Source: Centroberyx gerrardi (taxonomy: Eukaryota; Chordata; Actinopteri; Beryciformes; Berycidae). Taken from it: a stretch of DNA of 64,000 bases. Position numbers and translations under genes: made by a program. The stretch covers positions 9,282,807-9,346,806 of the forward strand of contig NC_136017.1 in assembly GCF_048128805.1 (NCBI RefSeq). Reading direction: 5' to 3'. The notes under the pieces were generated by a model. The model made no database searches. It saw nothing but the letters and a program-made list of their open reading frames with translations, and was not told where the DNA came from. This document shows, one piece after another, positions 24,800 to 37,430 of the stretch. The first letter of the stretch is position 1, and each line of letters opens with the position of its first letter.

Positions 24800-27320
24800 C
24801 TCGCAGCGTCTCCGCCCCTCACTGGGATCTGCCTTCTCATCTATCTATCTGTCATCTTAAATTGCGTACTCTAATCTGAGTGATTCACATTTGTTGTCCT
24901 ACTCTCGCACCACTCAATCCCAAAATAGGCTCTCTTAGGCCGCCTGGTGTCCTGGTGCTGTTACTGCGGTCATAAAACTTCCTGAAGACAAATAATATCT
25001 GGGCATGAGGTGGGTGGAGTTAGAGGTTCCTCATGTCTGGACCCTTCTAGAAGACTTATCCATGATACAAGGAAAAAATTATATATGTTATATGGTCAAA
25101 ACTTGCCACAACCTCTCCTTTTCCCCCCCTGAAGTTACTTGAAGTTATTACAGAAAATGTGCTGCTTGCAACATTATTGCTGCTTATATTGTGTACAATC
25201 ATTCAATATAGTTTATATGTTTATATTGGAAGAAGATAACATTCTTTTTTGGGTTGTGATTGGGTACTGCTAAGAAAGTTGTAGTGAGCCTATGAACCAG
25301 CTCTAGTGACTTATTTTCTGCTTGATTTTGACACAAAATGCAGGTTAGATAGAAAAGAATATGACAAAATGATTGTGGATAAACAGTCCAACTTCATCTG
25401 TGCATCATTAGTATGTTGATGAAATGAGGCCCTGTTTGAATGTCTCTAAGGTATCTTCTAATTCTCCTTTCCTTAACTTTTAAGAATTGGTGAGGATATT
25501 GTTGGTTTTCATTTTCTCAGTTGCTTTCACAACTCTAACCATGTCAGAATCAGATCAGTGATTAAAAGAAGCCATATGAGGTCGATAACTATTCAACATC
25601 AGTGAGCCAACACTGTACACATGTATTTACCTTGAATGTTTTTATGTTCATTTTGAAATTGATTTAATAAATTAGCGAGTCACAAACTATCATTTGAAAC
25701 TGTTATTCAAGACAATGCACATGGATATGCTGTATCCATTTGTGATACAATTTGCTGATTTCCTATCCCCTCCTCCTTTGTCCTAAAATATTGAAGTTAA
25801 CATTGAATTGGCTTAGTCCATTCCAGTATTGATTCATGTGTGATTGTTTTATAACATAGTTTCTAAGATTATTTTTACATATCCTTGACGATGTAGACTG
25901 GCTGTTGTTCACCTAGGGCTGGGCTAGTTGGGCAATTAATAGAAAATTGAAAGACTAAGTTAGATAAAATTGTCAAACATTAATTGGTCAATAATTGTCC
26001 ATGTAGTGACATGTTGCACTGAGCAGCATATCTAGTGACAATGGCACAGGTCTTTATTTTGAAATGCCACACTAAGAGCCATAAAGTAGGCCTACAAGGA
26101 GGATAGATTCAAGGATAGGTTCCTACTTCTGCCAGGAGAGGGCACAGTAAGACCTTTACTTTTTTTTTGTTTAAACTTTTTATTGAGAAATATAGAGTAA
26201 AAAAAAAAGACATTTAAGACTTTTACCAATTTTCACAACAATTTACAATTTTCACAGCAATTATCCCAAGCATAGATGGGAAAAAAATATTTAAACATAT
26301 GAATATGAATGCATTTTAGTACAAAATAAACTGAAGTACATGGTTTGATTCTGGCAACCAATTTAGCGAAAAATAGTTTTACAAACATGCATTGAAGCTA
26401 AAACTTTGAACTTACTGCATTGCTAATGAGTTAGTACATTAGCATTTTAGCCTAGTTGCCTCGAGGTAAGATTTTGGGTTTAGGAGATTACAACTCACTG
26501 AATTCAAGGAGATCTGAGCCTGGATGGAAACTTCAATTTTAGACTGTTAATGCAAGACTGTTAACTACTAAGATGAAGCCGCTGTGGAAGTTGTGCTTAC
26601 AGGAATTATTAAAATGTAGGGATGTGTTAACATGTCTACCTACAAGCTATAGGAAAAGTCTTATATATACAGTATATAATTATATTCTCCACCTTTTTTT
26701 GTTTTCTCCACCGCCTTTTGTCTGAAATGAGTAGAGAAGTTCAGTAGAGTCTTCATGCTTCTAGATCCTGGTAGAGGTTGCAGGTGCCCATTGACAGTCA
26801 CATCTTATCCTCCTAGAATGCATCCATTGACCATTGGTGTGTATTTGTGTACATTTTTGTTTGGCATGTTTGCTTGAAACATAAGCATGAAAAAGGAGTT
26901 CTGTTACTTTCAAACAGCCACCATGACCCTCACAAAAAATAATATCAGGTACAGGAGATATTGTTGATATTGTTGATTTCTTTTGCTCTCAAATTGTCTG
27001 TGCCTAGTGCTGATCCTGATGCTGTACCAATATGTATCTGTTAACACATCTTTAATACATGTTGTGTACTGTAAACAACTAGACAAACAGATGCATTGGA
27101 AAACAACACTTCATCTTCAGATAACTGTAGGATAACTGTACATTCAGTCCGAGCCGCTACTCCAGTTTGTTTAGTGCTGCTATATTGTTTTGAGATCCGA
27201 ACACAGTAAAATCCTACTGTGTGAAATGGTTTTAAGTGCTGTAAAGTCCCTTTGAATTCCTAAAGTAAATAGGTGTGACTCTGGTTTGATCCTCTGGCCT
27301 GGGACAAAATCTCCTGGTTG
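24800..27320. other. Spacer between genes A and B
   Basis: 24600-24800 is the gene A promoter region. From 25000 to 26300 I see only AT-rich anonymous sequence. From about 26330 it resembles the C and D 3' flanks (39940-41900, 57900-58500). 26800-27327 is the probable gene B 3' UTR. Confidence 0.5.
26500..26690 (+). pseudogene. RecQ-like helicase fragment (decayed, near gene B 3' end)
   Basis: Homologous to 41560-41830, but the Walker A glycines and neighbours are changed (CLPTSYRKSLIY), so nucleotide binding would be lost. This shows the copies are not under functional constraint at this site. Confidence 0.5.
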
Positions 27321-27327
27321 CACACAG

Positions 27328-29082
27328 TTACTGTTCCTGGTCTGGTGTTGCTTTGCCATCTGCTGTCATCAGTCCCTCTGCTGTCAAATGATACAAGAAA
27401 AGAAATGTCACACATATAGTATCTATCAAACAGTGTGTGTTAGTTCACTGCTGTTAAAATGGTCAATAGCACAAATGGATAGCAAATCAAAGGATTATAG
27501 TGCCAGTATGATTTTGCTTTTAGCACACTAGAATCATTGGTTTGCACCGGTACAGGTATCCCCAATGTCTTCTGGCAGAAAATGACTCCAACATATATAT
27601 ATATATAAACATACATACATATATACAGTATATATATACACAGCATAAAAATAATTATATATATGAAACATGAATGATGGCACAATGAAATAATTGCAAT
27701 TTAATCTGGTGAGATTATAACAGTAGGCTATCATTTCAACCTTAATGATACTCAACATCAAACATGAGTCTATTTAAAAGATGAGTAAATGTACCTATGG
27801 CCAATAACAATAACATTCAATAACATAAGTATTGGTGTAGTGATCATAAATTGATTTTGTTTTTTCATGTTTTGTTTTGCTATTCTGCATTATTAAAAAA
27901 AATCCAGTCTCTGTGACTGTCCCAGGCCCTGTAATCAGCTACTCCAAAATCTCAGGGTGCCTGAATCTATCCCTGAAAACTCAGCTAGTCCTGCCTGCCC
28001 TTCAAACTGTAGAGAGAAAACAAATATATCCACAGAAGAGATGACATGAAACAGATATAATCCAAACTGAATATTTGGATTGAAATAAACTTGTAAGGAA
28101 GCCAGTTATTTTCCCCACTGCAGAAGACCTCTTCATCAGGAAGGAGCCACATTCAGGTCAGTCAACCTGTGTTAGGTAGCCTACTGTAGCTATGGCTTTG
28201 ACACTGCAACAGATAATCTATGTGTAACAAAAAAAATATTTTTTTGCCAGCGAATATTTCAGTAACAACTAGACTGAGCTAGCAGAGCTGTATTTTGCAT
28301 AAAAGGTTTGGAATTTATCAGTTTGCTAGAGATGCCACTCGCTCTCCAGTGTAGTGAACCTCGCTCGACCAAGGTTTGTAGCAACGTGTGTTTGTAACAG
28401 AGCTGAACCTCATTTGGATGGAGGAGTTACTGGAGAGAGGAGTTACTGGAGGGAGGGAGGAGTTGCTGGAGGGAGGGAGGAGTTACGGGAGGGAGGGAGG
28501 AGTTACTGGAGGGAGGGAGGAGTTGCTGGAGGGAGGGAGGAGTTACGGGAGGGAGGGAGGAGTTACTGGAGGGAGGGAGGAGTTACGGGAGGGAGGGAGG
28601 GAGGGAGGGAGGGAGCAGAAAGGGAGAAGGGGGGTTGTTGTATACTTCCAAATTCTTGCTCATTTCTCCAAAGTCGCCTACTCCAGCTTTAATGGATATT
28701 TATGGCAGCATTCAAAACATCAAATTCTTGGTGACTTGCCTGTAGCTGATGGGCTTTTGCCTTTAGCTGCATTGCTTTATCTGTCTGAGGAAGGAAACAG
28801 AAGGGAAGGGAAGGGAAGAAAAAACAGAAACATAACAGCAGTGTGAAATGAGCGATTCTGACACCAAAAAGAGAAAGATGCCTAATGTCAAACACAAAGT
28901 GGCATGGTGTAACATAAGAGGAACTCTGGCTGAAACTTACATAATATCTTACATAATATGTAAAACTTACATAATATCTCATAATATATCGTCTATAATA
29001 GACAGGACATTGACATTACCAGACAATCCAGCACAGTGGAGGAACATGGTGACTTGGACTTGACTATTTTTCTACCAGCAAC

Positions 29083-29116
<34 letters not shown>

Positions 29117-32100
29117 GTTTTGAATGCATCAGTAGGAATAATGGTATGAGTGATTTAGGTACTGACCTGCTTTCCATATCAGGATTACTACAGGAAAAGA
29201 ATTATAGGAAAGAATATGTTAAAGAAACCAATATGTATCACTGTTTGCACAAATGAATAACTGTGAATAGTAGGATGTCTGCTAACTTAAGTTCAGCCGA
29301 AGTGAAAGTTTGAATCGTAGTTTGAGGTGAACAGGAAGGGAGCAGAAAAGTCAAGCAGGGGAGAAGCGGAGCTGTACAGGAAATGATGTGACTGTTTCTG
29401 GGTGTTTTTAAGACAAGCAACAGGAATTAAAGGAAAACTCCACCCTTGGATACCGTTACACTGTTATTTATCATCAATCTGGGATGTTCAATGCTTTCCA
29501 GGAGTTATTTTGTTAAGTGTTGTAATTAACTTTTTCGGAGTACCTACTTTCCCTCAACCTGCCTCATCTACTTCTACTGCAGTTAGTGATTTGCTATGTT
29601 TCCCAAAATGACTTTCAACAATCTCCAGAGAATGGGCGTAAACTTGTTGCTTTCAATCAAAGGTGGCCATATGGGCATATAAATATAGCTAGCTAGCCAA
29701 CTAGTTAGTGAACATTTGGGTGTGTCTGTGATAGCGGCCCTTAGTAGTTACTGGTTACTGTCTAGTAGACTATAGTTGACTGGCTTCTGTCAGTATTTCT
29801 ATGATGGATTTCGTCCTGTATGATTGTTGAACGTCTTTGCAAAATTAAAGTCTAGAAAGAAGCCCTTTGCTCTTTGATTCTGAGGGACTGACACCAAAAC
29901 CTGATGTTGATCGTTGATGTTTTAAATCACTGACATTTTTTCTGCTATCAATACCTTGCTGTGACGTCATGTTGTCTACATTTGGCCAGTTTTATACAGA
30001 ATTTTACAGAATAAGAACAAGACTAAGAGTCTAACAGCACCGCAACATTTAATTTTGTGGAAGCGTCCCAGCCGGAAATCAAACACAGGTCTCCTGATTG
30101 AGAGTCTGCAATCTATCTAATCTAAGTGGTGAACAATAACAACAAACAAATACAAGGTACATCACCAATAACTGTTTTTTAACAGTATTAAAGTGTTTAG
30201 GGTGGATTTTCCTTTAAATGTTCAACTTTCACTCCTCTGTCTGAGAATTCTTTAATAAGGATTTGGTTTTAGACTTTTTACTGCTTGGAGGATTACTTAT
30301 CTCTGTTGTAGAACCACACTCCTGGAAGATAATCCAACACTAGACTAATAGTATCAGTCAGATATACAAAAATACAAATAAACCAAACACAAATGAATAT
30401 GAATAATGTCAATGAAAGGCAAATAACCATTTGATTAGATAATATTAATCAAATAAATACATATTAATTCAGTATAAATAAATACAGTATCTCATGGCTT
30501 ACCACCTGCTCCACAGCAGAGTATCTGCAGCAAAATGATCAATCCTAATACTACTCCCAGGCCGATGGAGACTGAGGTGAGGGAGCTGATCTCTTCCTTC
30601 AGTTTCTGTTCACCTTCAGACTCTACAGGAAAATAACAACAACAACAAAAACAAGTTTGTTTACATGACACACTGTTCTACTGTAGTTAATAGCTAATAC
30701 CCCAATTACGATCTTATTGGAGTTTATTTTTGTGCATATTCATATCAAGATAACGAATATTCCTGAATACAGAAATAAAAACAATATTTCAAAAAATATA
30801 TCATATTCCAAATTAGAATTATGATTACTAAAATGTAAAAGTATTCTATGCAATTAATTATAGAATTAATTCTAATATTTTATGTTTATGTATACTCAGG
30901 GGATATTTTGGCATGAAGTCTCAGTAACAAGTGCACTGCAAACAAATGTCAAGGTGTTTAGTCTCATATTGAGTTTTAAAATCTTTTTTTTTTTTTTTAA
31001 ATGCCACTTGTTTCCAATGCAGTTTCACTTGTTTCAGGATTTTCCTTTTTTTTGACAAGTGTCAATATCTTGAAACAAGGCAGAATAAGGCAGATCACTG
31101 AAAAAACCAACGTGATCTCACAAAAATACGTGAAATGAACACAAACTCTAAAACAGTGATTTACGTGTTGTGGACACGTATTATGGGAAAAAAAACGTGC
31201 CTCCACCACGACCTGAATTACGTTCCTCCAACACAAATTTAAATATGTTCCTCCACCACGAATTGAATTACGTCTCAAAGGTTGGTTAACGGTTAAATTT
31301 AGTCAACTAAAACAAGTTTGGTTAAGGTTATGGTAAAGTTTAGGCAAGTAAAACAACTTGGTTAAGGTTTGGGTTACGGTTATGGTTAGGCAACTAAAAC
31401 AACTTGGTTAAGGTTAGGGAAAAGGTTTGGTCATAGTTAAATAAGAAACGCGGTTAAAAATTAAAAAGTGACTTACGGTTGCATGACCTGTGGAAACGCT
31501 GGGAATCGAAGCCCGGTCGCCAGCATCGAAGGGAACGTATACGCCCATCCACCACCCCGCCCTCAACACCCTTACTAGCCACCGTGCTACTTCAATGTCA
31601 CACTACTTCCTGTTTATAGTCGTGTCTCCTTCACGTAACTGTATTGTGCTGGGAAAATGTAAAAATAACACTTTACGTTCCACTAACACGTAATTAACTG
31701 TTAACATGTCATGTTCATTTCATGTTTTTCTGTGAGATCAGTCTGGAAAAAACAGGTTGATTCATTTTTTCAATTAAGAAAAATAAGATTTTAAGATTCA
31801 ATACTACATTAAATGTGTTGTTAAAGTGGATATTTTTGCAGTGTGGTAACTCACTATGGATGAGGGGGTTCCTGATGGGTTTGCTGCTCTCCACATTGAC
31901 TGGGTTCTCCAGCATACAGCTGAACAAGGTATCGCTAAAATCCTTCTCCTATAAGATGAGTGAAATAGAATTAGCTCAAAGCTCAAAAACCAATCACTCA
32001 GCCACATTTACTTTTAATTTTTAAAAGTGCTCACTTGGTGCCTTTGCCCTTTGATTAAAAGGAGATCTGAGTGTAGCTGAGGCTCAGCTACAGAGCAGTT

Positions 32101-32378
32101 CCCTGGAGCTGGAAGGGATTCAGTGTCTTGCTCAAGGACACTTCAGCAGCTTAAACCCAGGTATTCTGGTTAAAGGAAATGTCTCTCCAACCACTAAGCC
32201 AACCTGCTGCCCAAACTGGCAAATTGGAAGCATCCAAAACCATACAGACCTCTCCCTAAACAACATTGTGTAATATGCTCTGTTGAGAGGAATTGCTTAG
32301 ACACAGTGCATTGATGCTGCTACACAAAACACATGCACACTCTCATTCTGTCATTCACAGGTTTCACACCGTAGCCCT

Positions 32379-32421
<43 letters not shown>

Positions 32422-35400
32422 CCATCACTCCCCTCTTCCAGTCACTTCACTGTCTTCCCATCTCTGCTCACATCTAATGTAAGACACTGGTACTCGCCTA
32501 CAGGGCAGTACATCGAACCGCCCCCTATCTACAATCTCTGGTCAGGTTCCAAACTCCGGATCATTCGCTCGGCTCCTCCACCCTTACAGGTCGCCTCACC
32601 CCTCCAGAAGTCGCTCATCCCGGTCGTGACTCTTCTCTTCCCTGGCACCCCTTCTGTCAGAACGGCTGAATCATTACCCATCTTTCACCGGAGACTGAAG
32701 ACACATCTCTTCAGGCTACACCTGGACCCCTCTTGAGTTAACCTATCTATCATGTAACAATCTTTTTACCCCTTCTACTCTTAATAAAATATATATATTA
32801 AAAAAAAATACTCTCTGATTCTACAAATGCTACTTATTCCTATTGAAGGCTTAGCTGATGAAGACTGTGATATACGGTCGGTTTGACTACTAACTTGTAC
32901 ATGGACAGAAAGAAACACAGCGGTACAAGAGCACACACACTCCGTCACCAGCATTACCATACTTATACCTTTGTAATTTTGTGTTGCTTGGGTAACTCGA
33001 TCTTTATCGTGTCTCCTTTCTTCCAGCTGTAGCTGACTGGTTCAGCCTCTCTGGTGTCTCCATCACAGCTCAGAAGACAGAAGGTCAACTCAGCATCACA
33101 CCATGTAAAGACGATGGGTTTAGGGACAGGAGCTGTTGTTGAGAGAGGAGAAAAAGGCTGTTACAATCATGATGACTCTCTCTCAGATGCACATTTTTGT
33201 TTTCACACCCGATGTTAAAACCAAGTGGTGAATTCAGGGGAAAACAACACACAACTCCACATCACCCACTTGATGAACCTGGCCAAACTGCCAACATAAT
33301 ACACTTACAGATGACTCTGAGTTGAGTCTGGCTGGTGACTTTGTAGTTGATCTCTGCTGTGTACAATCCACTGTCTTCTCTGGTCAATCCTGTGATCGTC
33401 AGCTCTCCAGTTGGAATGTCCAGGTCACCGCGATCTTCAAATATGCACCAACATGGTTAGGGTTAGCTTCTCAACATGAACTTATTACTATTATAACTAA
33501 GACTCGGGAACAAAGGCCACGTCTCAAGCACACATTCAATTTCCTGCTCCACCCTATTTAAACGCGCCTAACCATTACCTTTTCTCTCTCTCGTATGTCT
33601 CAGTTCTCTCATCCCTCCCCCCAAACCCATTTTTTCTGTCTTTCATGCTCTTCCCTCTCAGTACAGGAACCACAGGGGCAAATGATGGAGCCAGAAGACT
33701 CCCCATCAGCGAGACAGTGCCCCCACCCTGAGCCTCAATTCCCTGGTTCCTCGAGCTAACCATCGACCCCAACTCATCCGACCCCTCGATTCATCCCTTC
33801 ATCTCGACCCCTGATTCATCCCTCCACCCTCGACCCTTGTTTCATCCCTCCATTCCTGACCCCTCTTTCTCTCAATGAACCGCCTAAATACATCTCATAG
33901 TGGTGTAGTCTTTGTTAGTGAAAGAGTTCTTAATTGTTATCTGACCCTTATTTAACCAGGAAACCTGACTAAAAACACACAGTTGTCCAGTACAGCCACA
34001 GCTTTCTACTGTTGGCCACTAAGCAGCTGAACTGGAGCAGTTTGAATTTGAAGGAAGAAACAGCCATAAAACACTTAAATACTGTTAAAAAAAAACAACT
34101 ACTGGTGATGCAACTTGCATTCTGGGAGCATTTTGTGGTTTGGTGGTGTATTATTCAAACCTATATGACATAACGGCACGTTGAGATATTTCAGCGCAGC
34201 TAAAATGGAGTTTAATATCAGAATTTGTTTCAACTACCTAAAACAGGTTTTGATGTCAGTCCCTCAGAATCCAAGAGCAAGGGCTTCTTTCTAGACTCAC
34301 CATTTTGCAACCAGTTCTGAGAGTGGACTTTGTTAAAGGACAGCAGTAGGTGCTGAGGGAGTAGCGATTGCGTTTCATTCACCACTCCCACTCAGACTTT
34401 CCCAACTGGTCCAGGAATTTGAACTGAGAGTTTCTTTCATTCACAAATAAATCTAACCCTAACCGCTGTGCCATTTAGCAGAAATCTGAGAGAAAACAAT
34501 TCATCCCTCCCATCCCACTGTTAAATCTGAGCTGAAATCACCCACTGTGTCTCGGTATACCTTTGAATTGACGGTAGGAAACCACCTCCTTTCCATCCCA
34601 CTCCATGGCCAAGTCAGATCCATGTTTCCACAGTATGCTGGTGATGGGGCCAGTCACAGAGGACAAGTCTGGACTGAGGACAACACTGTCACCTACTTTC
34701 TTGTAGAGTGGTTCTTCTGCAAAGACAAAAAGTAGGGATGCTGTGACATTTTAAATTTGGGTGTTAAGTCCTTGTGCTTTGGCAGTGTGGATCTTTGGCA
34801 GTGTCAGGGGGATTGGAGCAGAAACACTTCAACTAGGTAAACATCCAACCTGGTTTTACACTTAAAGGCATGCCTTGACATTTTGACTGTATTCTGATAT
34901 TTTTCTTCATCAGGCTGTTGTAACATAAAGGGAGAAAAAGTTTCAGAAATTGTCCTTTAGTGATCCTAAAAATGGCTTGTTAGCATGGTCATCGTTCTTC
35001 CTTGATACTGAAACACTGAAAGAGTCTCATTCAGGGTGAAAACCTTTTTTTTTTTTTTTAAACTAGTGACGTTAAAACAAGTTGACTTGCATTGGAAAAG
35101 TGAAATCATCTCAACACATAGGAGATATTTCAAGGTATTTTAAGAAAAACAATTTAATACTCATTACTATATTAAATTACTTCTTAAAAGTTTTTGCGGT
35201 GTCTACTCTTTTCTGTTCTGTTCCATTCTATTATGTTCTACTGTTTTCTATTCTATTCTATTCTATTCTTTGTCAAGCCACAGTCAATCTAGATTCAGAT
35301 CATGGCCTACAGACTAGTGCAGCCTGTGAGTTATTGTCCTTTCCAGTATTTGACTATTAAATGAAGTCCTGCTGTAGGAAAATGGAAAATAATTACACTG

Positions 35401-36198
35401 CAACACAACATATTGCATTCACCTGGGGGGAAAAAACCAGCCCGGTTTTTTTAATTAATGACTTCTTTTCTCATAATTCTGAGATAATAAACTTACTAAA
35501 TGATGATGATGTGTGCTTGTAGAGGCGCATTTCACGTGCACACTGGTGGACTATGAGTGTCTGAGGGGCATTTTAAGAACGTGTATGATTTTAGTTCAAC
35601 TGTGTGATAAGTGCCTGACTGTGTCTTGAGTCACCATGTAGCTATACAGCTTGAATACATTTCAGAAGCATAACCTTGTATCTGTGAAGCAGGCCATATT
35701 GGCTCAACTGATCCTGGAGAAATAACACAATGTCGAGGCCTGTCAAGCTGAACAACCCTGAAGTCCTAAGGTGGCAGCACAAAGCCGACGAACTAATGAC
35801 AATGCCATCTATATTACTCAAAGACTCTAGTATCTGCAAATGTCTCAAACCAAGACGGAAAAAAATACTGGATTAAATTAAGCAGCTGTGTCGAGTTGAC
35901 CTTCCGAAATGCAGCTCTACACTTCATCATTTCAACCCGGATGTATCGAGATCGTTATGTCAGAAAAATGTCATTAATTCATAAAAGAAATATTTGAAAA
36001 CCGCAGATTTTCCAGGTGAATGCAATACACTTCCGTACAGTTACACCTGAGTGTAACCCTTCACATATTTAGCTACCCTACACATATACAATAAACCTGC
36101 TCTCCACAGACTGCAATCAATAGAAACTTACGGGAATCTGCGCTCACTGCGGCCAGCAGGCAGACGCACAACTCGATCAAAGTTACAGAAGGCGACAT
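27328..36198 (-). CDS. Gene B: CD2/SLAM-family Ig receptor with a nonsense codon in the tail
   Basis: Coding exons in transcript order: 36198-36132 (signal peptide, MSPSVTLIELCVCLLAAVSA), 34716-34561 and 33434-33309 (V-type), 33132-32969 and 31948-31855 (C2-type), 30622-30506 (transmembrane), 29187-29167 (micro-exon), 28784-28740 (tail), 27359-27328 (terminal). The V domain lacks canonical cysteines; the C2 domain has four (WCDAELTFCLLSCDGDT, FSCMLENPVN). The TM exon reads ESEGEQKLKEE followed by a hydrophobic stretch ending ILCCGA. In the tail exon the codon that is GAA in C and D is TAA (28777-28779), so the product should end after about 250 residues, just past the micro-exon. Everything outside the membrane is intact, so a short-tailed or anchor-like receptor is more likely than a dead gene. 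The best interferon-response-like element of the cluster lies 148 bp upstream of its ATG. Confidence 0.75.
28430..28615. repeat. GA-rich 20-bp VNTR in the last intron of gene B
   Basis: Units AGTTACTGGAGGGAGGGAGG and variants (AGTTGCTGG, AGTTACGGG) alternate, ending in a GGGAGGGAGGGAGGGAGG tract with G-quadruplex potential on the + strand. Counterparts are at 44456-44570 and 61148-61352. Confidence 0.88.
29431..30213. mobile_element. TTAA-flanked MITE (piggyBac-like target site), gene B
   Basis: Inverted ends AGGAAAACTCCACCC and GGGTGGATTTTCCT, flanked by TTAA on both sides. It lies in the intron between the TM exon and the micro-exon. Confidence 0.75.
31106..31747. mobile_element. MITE-like element private to gene B
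   Basis: The ends ACCAACGTGATCTCACA and TGTGAGATCAGTCTGG are imperfect inverted repeats that extend inward (ACGTGAAATGAACA, TGTTCATTTCATGT). The inside is rich in GGTTAAGG and ACGTG motifs. Gene C at about 49360 has continuous sequence instead. Confidence 0.68.
32380..32417. repeat. AT microsatellite, gene B
   Basis: Pure (AT)n adjoining the L2-like LINE fragment. The longer counterpart in C is at 49980-50070. Confidence 0.9.
32410..32790 (+). mobile_element. L2-like LINE 3' fragment (gene B intron)
   Basis: Degenerate coding remnants match the end of an L2-type reverse transcriptase ORF (RTAESLPIFHRRLKTHLFRL read with a frame break). It is followed by AATAAA-type AT-rich sequence and preceded by an AT microsatellite. 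The homologous copy lies at 50070-50490. Confidence 0.62.
33475..33925. mobile_element. Unclassified ~450-bp insertion in gene B (also in C)
   Basis: A C/T-rich block (from about GACTCGGGAACAAAGG to GTTAGTGAAAG) interrupts sequence continuous in gene A (CTTCTCAACA to GAGTTCTTAA near 20490). The partner is at 51127-51580. No clear ends or coding capacity, possibly an old LTR. Confidence 0.45.
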
Positions 36199-36345
36199 CC
36201 TCTTCTCTGTAATCTGTAGTATATTACGTTACAGAAATGGAGTAAACATGTAAAGTATTTAAAAGATTAAAAGATTTAAAAAATAAAATAAAAACAAAAC
36301 GTAGAGAGAAGCAGACTGGACACGGAAGAGGTTAATCCAAAAAGT

Positions 36346-36357
36346 GAAAGTGAAAGT
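36346..36357 (-). promoter_or_regulatory. ISRE/IRF-type element upstream of gene B
   Basis: The + strand reads GAAAGTGAAAGT, a perfect GAAANNGAAA core (ACTTTCACTTTC on the coding strand), 148 bp before the gene B start codon. Paralogues have degenerate versions at the same place: GAAAGTAAGA upstream of A (about 24773-24782) and GAAAGTGAGA upstream of C (54198-54207). This suggests interferon or IRF control of the family, strongest in B. Confidence 0.5.
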
Positions 36358-36585
36358 CAAAAATGCAGCCCGTCTCCACCCCCATAGTAGGTGAAAAATA
36401 GTCCAATAAAGTCACTGTAAACTCACTGCTGAGCACCACAGACACAGTTTAAGTCCCTGTAGGAATATTACAGTGATACACAGTTAAAAAAAAACCACAA
36501 AGTGCAATAAGGTCACTTTAAACTCAGTATTGAGTACCACAGAAGCAAGTTAAGTCCCTATAGGAATATTATAAATATTACAATA

Positions 36586-37430
36586 CCGTATTTCCTCTAA
36601 TAGTGGCCCGGGCCTTTATTTACCTCAACTGCAGAGGGTACCAGGCCTTTATTGGAAGCACGCTTATATTAGAGACAGGCTTTTATTTCTAATTCCCTCT
36701 GTTTGATAAGTATATTTGCTCATATTTTAGTACGAAGCCTCCTTGTTTTCTGATCTGCTTCTGTTGGGGTACGTTAGGTAGCCGTTTTTTTGTTACTGCA
36801 ATGCATTACGATAATTACGGTAATCGACGACGGCATGCTCCAGAGACTTCCGCCGGCCGAGCCGTCTTGTGGCATACTGCCATCGTGTGGCACTTGTATG
36901 TTACTACAAACTACAGTTACATGTATAACAGGCGCCAGGAGTTTACCGGTATCCACCGTTGTTTGCATGTAAGATGAAGCTAACTGAAGCTAAAGTAGAA
37001 TCTATACAATTATATTATATCGGCGTTTTTTTCGATGCGCGAGCTCAGTCCACCTGGCGGCCCTCTGTTCTGTCGGCGGCATGGAGGTTTCGGTGCGCCG
37101 AGGGCTTACTGCCGACCATGGATGTATTAGCTGCCGACGCTTCGAGTTTCCCGGGGACACGGTTCCGGCCGGTGCCGATAGCTGGGCGCCGATTTGTTCC
37201 CGGTGATCCGGCCGAGATTTCGGCGGGGTCCCGACGCCGATGCGTCACCGGGTGTCCCCGTAGGTACGGGCCGTGGGCGCGGTGGAGAGGACAGTGGCGG
37301 AGAGAAGAGTCCAGCCATATACTAGGTTTTGACCTAGTCTTGTTTCCTTTGTTTTTTTTCCCCCGGCCTTTATTTGTTCGTGTCGACCCGGCTTTTAATT
37401 GACTACCGGCCACTATTAGAGGAAATACGG
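36586..37430. mobile_element. DNA transposon-like element with a CpG-rich core
   Basis: The ends CCGTATTTCCTCTAATAGTGG and CCACTATTAGAGGAAATACGG are perfect inverted repeats flanked by TA. The inner 37020-37310 is strongly GC/CpG-rich, unlike all its surroundings. The open frames in it (both strands, under 150 codons) resemble no transposase I know. It lies about 0.4 kb upstream of gene B and is absent upstream of gene C. Confidence 0.78.

Noticed and set aside
28430..28615. CRISPR-like regularly spaced repeat
   Set aside because: The units are contiguous, with no unique spacers, and the genome is eukaryotic. It is a VNTR.
30040..30130. Possible tRNA-like block in the MITE (also near 46010 and 47270)
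   Set aside because: Only a degenerate B-box-like sequence is visible, part of the repeated MITE interior.
36959..37413. Two overlapping GC-rich open frames of about 120-150 codons
   Set aside because: They lie inside the inverted-repeat element and resemble no protein family. High GC content alone reduces stop frequency.
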